DNA of 9,210 nucleotides, from positions 1-9,210 of the forward strand of contig JBIOJM010000384.1 in NCBI GenBank assembly GCA_044450785.1, in the 5' to 3' direction. The stretch is from JBIOJM01 sp044450785. Its GTDB lineage: Bacteria > Planctomycetota > Planctomycetia > Isosphaerales > Isosphaeraceae. Shown here piece after piece: positions 6,207 to 9,210 of this stretch (positions within the stretch are counted from its first letter, which is position 1; each line of letters starts with the position of its first letter). The translations under genes and the position numbers were made by a program. Under the pieces are notes generated by a model that made no database searches, had not been told where the DNA came from, and saw nothing but the letters and a program-made list of their open reading frames with translations.

Positions 6207-7559
6207 ATGAAACCGTCGCGCCAAGACTCTCGCCCGGCAGACTCTCCGCAGACCTCACTGTCCTGGCCCTGGAAGGCGGGGGCGATCGCCTGCCTCGCGC
6301 TGGCGGTCTTCGCTCCCGGCTTGTATGCGGCCTCATTCGTCGACGAATATGCGTACATCGCGCAAAGCTTTTACGCCGACCTGTTCTTCGAGGGTCAATT
6401 CAACCATCCACTGTGGCTCAAAGGTTTCGCATCCGACCTGCAGCCTCTTCCCAAGTACCTGATCGGCCTGTCTCTGCGGCTGGCGCACCTGCCGATGCCC
6501 ACACCCGCGGACGCCGCGAAATGGTACGGCGATTACGCGAAGTTTGGAGCTCCGGCCACACTGATCGCCGCCCGTCTTCCTTTCATCGCTCTAGGGGCCC
6601 TCGGCTGCGTCGCGATCTTCGCATGCGGCGTGCAGATCAAGGACGGTCGCGTTGGAACCATCGCCGCGGCGTTGCTCATGCTCAATCCGCTCTATCGTCT
6701 GCACGCCCATCGAGCGATGTCGGACGTCCCGTGTGAGGCGTTCATGCTGGTGGCGCTGGGGCTGAGTTTGTGGGGTTGGCGGCGCACCTGGTACCGCGGG
6801 TTGGGCGTGGTGGCCTTCGTGCTCCCGTGGCTCGCCGGATTGGCCGCCGGTCTGTCGCTCCTCTGCAAGTTCAATGGTTTCCTCGGGCTGATGATCATCG
6901 TGAGCTGGTGCGGAATCGCCTGCGTCACGCCCGGCCTTTCCTGGGCGCGTAAAATCGCCATCTCCGCCGGGATGATCGTGACGATCCTGGTCGCGCTCGC
7001 GACCTTCGTCGCCCTGAACCCGTTTCTGACCGCACGGCCCGGCGGGGCCTTGTCCCCTGAGGCTCGAGACCTCCGGAAACAGAATCCCTGGGGACGGTTC
7101 CTTTTCCAGGTGAGGCTGCGCGGCGCGTTCTCGGACAATCAAAAGATCAATTTCCCCAACGATGCCCTGTTCACCATCGCTGAGAAAACGAAGGTCGTGG
7201 TCGTGCAGGGGTTCGGCCGTTTCGGCCCGTTTGGACGGAGCGAATCCGACTCGACGGTTCGGTTCCATTCTCGACAAGATTGGGGGATGATCCTCTGGGT
7301 GCCGCTGGTTTTGCTCGGCCTGATCGAGTCGCTCCGGCTCGGCCGGAGCCAGCTTCGAGCGGGCCGGCCGCCGGCCGCCATCGCTCTGGTCGTCTGGACC
7401 GCCCTGGCGTGGACCGTGGTGACGGTTTATCTGCCGATGGCCTGGGACCGTTACCTGCTGCCCATTCAGAGCGGCAACGCCTTGCTTGCCGCCCTGGCAG
7501 CGTCAACGATCTGGGATCGACTGGTCCGGCGCGGCCCGGTCGCCGAGACGGGGACTTGA
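6207..7559 (+). CDS. GT-C membrane glycosyltransferase, GT39/PMT-ArnT-like
   Basis: A 450-residue polytopic membrane protein with roughly ten hydrophobic segments, starting at about 22-44. It resembles the PMT/ArnT superfamily, which moves a sugar from a polyprenyl-phosphate carrier to a protein, lipid or glycan on the outer face of the membrane. The first extracytoplasmic loop carries the acidic pair Asp-Glu at 46-47 in FVDEYAYIAQSF, the position of the catalytic or metal-binding acid in GT-C enzymes. AHRAMSDVPCEAF at 167-179 and CKFNGFLGL at 220-228 match the usual conserved blocks, and WDRYLLPI at 413-420 is the C-terminal RYLLP-type motif. No clear Shine-Dalgarno is visible before the ATG, but the frame start fits the first membrane segment. 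It is the first gene of a two-gene unit with the next. The sugar donor and acceptor are unknown. Confidence 0.87.
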   Translation: MKPSRQDSRPADSPQTSLSWPWKAGAIACLALAVFAPGLYAASFVDEYAYIAQSFYADLFFEGQFNHPLWLKGFASDLQPLPKYLIGLSLRLAHLPMPTPADAAKWYGDYAKFGAPATLIAARLPFIALGALGCVAIFACGVQIKDGRVGTIAAALLMLNPLYRLHAHRAMSDVPCEAFMLVALGLSLWGWRRTWYRGLGVVAFVLPWLAGLAAGLSLLCKFNGFLGLMIIVSWCGIACVTPGLSWARKIAISAGMIVTILVALATFVALNPFLTARPGGALSPEARDLRKQNPWGRFLFQVRLRGAFSDNQKINFPNDALFTIAEKTKVVVVQGFGRFGPFGRSESDSTVRFHSRQDWGMILWVPLVLLGLIESLRLGRSQLRAGRPPAAIALVVWTALAWTVVTVYLPMAWDRYLLPIQSGNALLAALAASTIWDRLVRRGPVAETGT

Positions 7560-7562
7560 CCG

Positions 7563-9077
7563 TTGCGCGCTTCATTGGGCCGACCGGCGTGCTGGGTCTT
7601 CCTGATCCTGCTGGGGAGCTATACCTTCTTCTGGCACTCCCGCGACTGGAACACGGCCAGCCGGCTCATGCTCACCTATGCGGTGGTGGATCGAGGCACG
7701 ATCGTCATCACCGGGCTGGAGAAGCAGACCCACGACAGGGCGCGGTTTCAAGGCCAGTATTATTCCGACAAGCTGCCCGGGTTTCCTCTGCTGGCGACGC
7801 TGCCGTACGCGATCGCCAAGGGGGTTTTTCGTCTCCGGGCCCATCCGCTCAACGGCGAGGCCCTCAAGTACTGGGCCGCGGACTACTGGGTCACCCTGGG
7901 GACCTCCGGCGTCATGACGGCCGTGACAGCCGTCATGCTCATGCTCTGGGCGCATGAGCTAGGCTGCCGCACGATGCGGGCGGCCTTGATCGGCCTGGCG
8001 TACGGCCTGGCGACTCCGGCGTACGTTTATGCGACGCTCGCCTACGGACACCAGGCGACCGCGCTGGCCCTGTTCAGCTCGTTTTTCCTGCTGTGGAAGA
8101 AGGGAATACGGCACCAGTCGCTTCGATTGTTCCTCGCGGGTTTTCTCGCGGCCTATGCAGCCGTGATCGAGCTTCAGGTCGCCCCCGTGTCGGCGATCCT
8201 GGGCCTCTATCTTCTGACCCAGTGCCTTCGAGGAGACCGCCGCCTCGATGCCGTGGCACAGTTCGCAGTGGGCGCGTTGATACCGACGTTGATCCTGCTT
8301 TTTTACAACCAGCTCGCCTTTGGATCACCGTGGGACATGGGCTACTTTCACGAGGACACGCAAGGATTCGCCAAGGTCCACAACCCCGGCAATCCGCTCG
8401 GGTTGAAGTTCCCCGACCATTTCTGGAAGAAGCTCGCCGCGCTGGTCTGGGGCCGTTACCGGGGGCTCGCGTTCTACGCGCCGATTCTGCTTCTGGCGAT
8501 TCCAGGATGGGTCGTCCTGCTGGTCCGCCGGTGCTGGAGCGTGGTGGTTGTGACGTTGGCGGTGGTCGTATCGGTCTTGCTCGTGAACATCTTGTACCCC
8601 GAGTGGACCGGGGGCTGGTCGACCGGTCCCCGTTTACTACTGCCGCTCCTGCCCTTCGCGATGCTGCCGGTTGCTGCTGTGCTGGCGGGAACCTCGCGGT
8701 TGGCAAGGGTAGCCACGTTCGTCGCTCTGGGACTGGCTCTGGCCGGCGGACTGGTGATCCTTCTCTTTCAAGCGGTCGGCGGGCGGATTCCCCCGGACTT
8801 CGGGGACCCTCTCGCTCAGACCGTCTGGCCGCTTTGGACTGGCCAAGTCCCTCTTCCCGGCTGGCGGTTTGGCGAGCGGTTCTGTCGGAACCTTGGATCC
8901 CTGGTCGCGCCGGACTGGATAGCCGGCCTTGCTCCGCGCAGGCAAGCGATTCAATTTCTACCGCTCATCTTGGCGCAGGTTTTCGCGATCTTGGGATTGT
9001 GGCGATACGGATCGAGTGATGCGAATCAGCCGGGAACGCTGACAGGTCCCGCAGGTGGGCATCCCAGGGTTTACTGA
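7563..9077 (+). CDS. Second GT-C-like polytopic membrane protein (glycosyltransferase 39-like)
   Basis: A 504-residue polytopic protein of a GT-C-like family that I recognise by conserved blocks: WNTASRLMLTYAVVDRGT (29-46), YYSDKLPGFPLLA (66-78), YGHQATALALF (161-171), YNQLAFGSPW (248-257), RGLAFYAPILLL (300-311) and GGWSTGPRLLLPLLPF (350-365). Such proteins are annotated as glycosyltransferases of unknown acceptor; direct functional evidence is sparse. The likely start is TTG 7563, because the same frame has a TGA at 7557 and no ATG or GTG fits the conserved N-terminus; TTG 7575 is an alternative. GGGGA at about 7549-7553 may serve as a weak ribosome site. Only three bases separate it from the upstream gene, so it is in the same operon. 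The stop lies 43 bp before the transposase-like gene. Confidence 0.82.
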   Translation: MRASLGRPACWVFLILLGSYTFFWHSRDWNTASRLMLTYAVVDRGTIVITGLEKQTHDRARFQGQYYSDKLPGFPLLATLPYAIAKGVFRLRAHPLNGEALKYWAADYWVTLGTSGVMTAVTAVMLMLWAHELGCRTMRAALIGLAYGLATPAYVYATLAYGHQATALALFSSFFLLWKKGIRHQSLRLFLAGFLAAYAAVIELQVAPVSAILGLYLLTQCLRGDRRLDAVAQFAVGALIPTLILLFYNQLAFGSPWDMGYFHEDTQGFAKVHNPGNPLGLKFPDHFWKKLAALVWGRYRGLAFYAPILLLAIPGWVVLLVRRCWSVVVVTLAVVVSVLLVNILYPEWTGGWSTGPRLLLPLLPFAMLPVAAVLAGTSRLARVATFVALGLALAGGLVILLFQAVGGRIPPDFGDPLAQTVWPLWTGQVPLPGWRFGERFCRNLGSLVAPDWIAGLAPRRQAIQFLPLILAQVFAILGLWRYGSSDANQPGTLTGPAGGHPRVY

Positions 9078-9120
9078 CCGTCGCGCAAAGAAGGTTAAAC
9101 TTTTTCGGTAAGATGGCAGG

Positions 9121-9210
9121 ATGCGACCACCTGACGTCTTGCCGGTTGACTGGCGCGAGTGGCGGAGGTTCCAGTCGTTGGAATTGAAGCGACAAGGCTG
9201 GTTTCAGCGC
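9121..9210 (+). CDS. N-terminus of a probable IS630-family transposase (3' end outside window)
   Basis: Thirty codons are visible from ATG 9121 to the window edge with no stop. The protein begins MRPPDVLPVDWREWRRFQ and continues with SLELKRQGWFQR. This matches the opening of IS630-type transposases and their stand-alone HTH proteins, in which an LKxxGW segment leads into a helix-turn-helix of the kind IAEALGVSxGAVSQW. The catalytic DDE domain would lie beyond the window. A TAA in frame at 9109 excludes a longer start. GCAGG sits directly against the ATG, too close for a good ribosome site. Confidence 0.65.
   Translation, partial: MRPPDVLPVDWREWRRFQSLELKRQGWFQR

Overview
The window is high-GC DNA with dense, mostly standard bacterial genes. 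The mix suggests a planctomycete, possibly of the Isosphaeraceae. Pointers are a long proline/serine-rich lipoprotein with a phosphatase-like fold, large GT-C membrane proteins of types common in that phylum, weak Shine-Dalgarno use and high GC3. This assignment is an inference from gene style; no marker gene fixes the taxon.

Layout. Positions 3-410 (+) hold the 3' end of an unidentified, probably exported protein. Positions 426-856 (-) hold the most striking feature: a tRNA gene with a CAT anticodon, most like tRNA-Ile2, interrupted just after the anticodon by a 359-nt group I intron (463-821). Both exons fold into a complete cloverleaf once the intron is removed, and P1 to P9 of the intron can be assigned by eye. 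Next, on the same strand, is a membrane fatty-acid desaturase (946-1788). A 455-bp divergent spacer separates it from a coupled pair of pseudouridine synthase genes on +: truD (2244-3419) and an RluA-family gene (3419-4153). The RluA-family gene runs tail-to-tail into, and overlaps by 131 bp, a long minus-strand lipoprotein gene (4023-5777) whose phosphatase-like domain appears to lack its catalytic cysteine. A 429-bp divergent spacer with several small hairpins and a good sigma70-type promoter leads into two tandem GT-C/PMT-type membrane glycosyltransferase genes (6207-7559 and 7563-9077). They lie in the same frame, separated by only a stop codon and one further codon. The window ends in the first 30 codons of what looks like an IS630-type transposase (9121-9210).

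How the parts relate. truD and the RluA-family gene form an RNA-modification operon. The two glycosyltransferases form an envelope-glycosylation operon and probably use polyprenyl-phosphate-linked sugars. The lipoprotein and the desaturase are also envelope functions. The intron-bearing tRNA is an independent RNA element. Its intron has a core like those of cyanobacterial tRNA-Leu and Azoarcus tRNA-Ile introns, but it carries an extra P7.1-like hairpin whose loop is perfectly complementary to the 5' exon next to the splice site.
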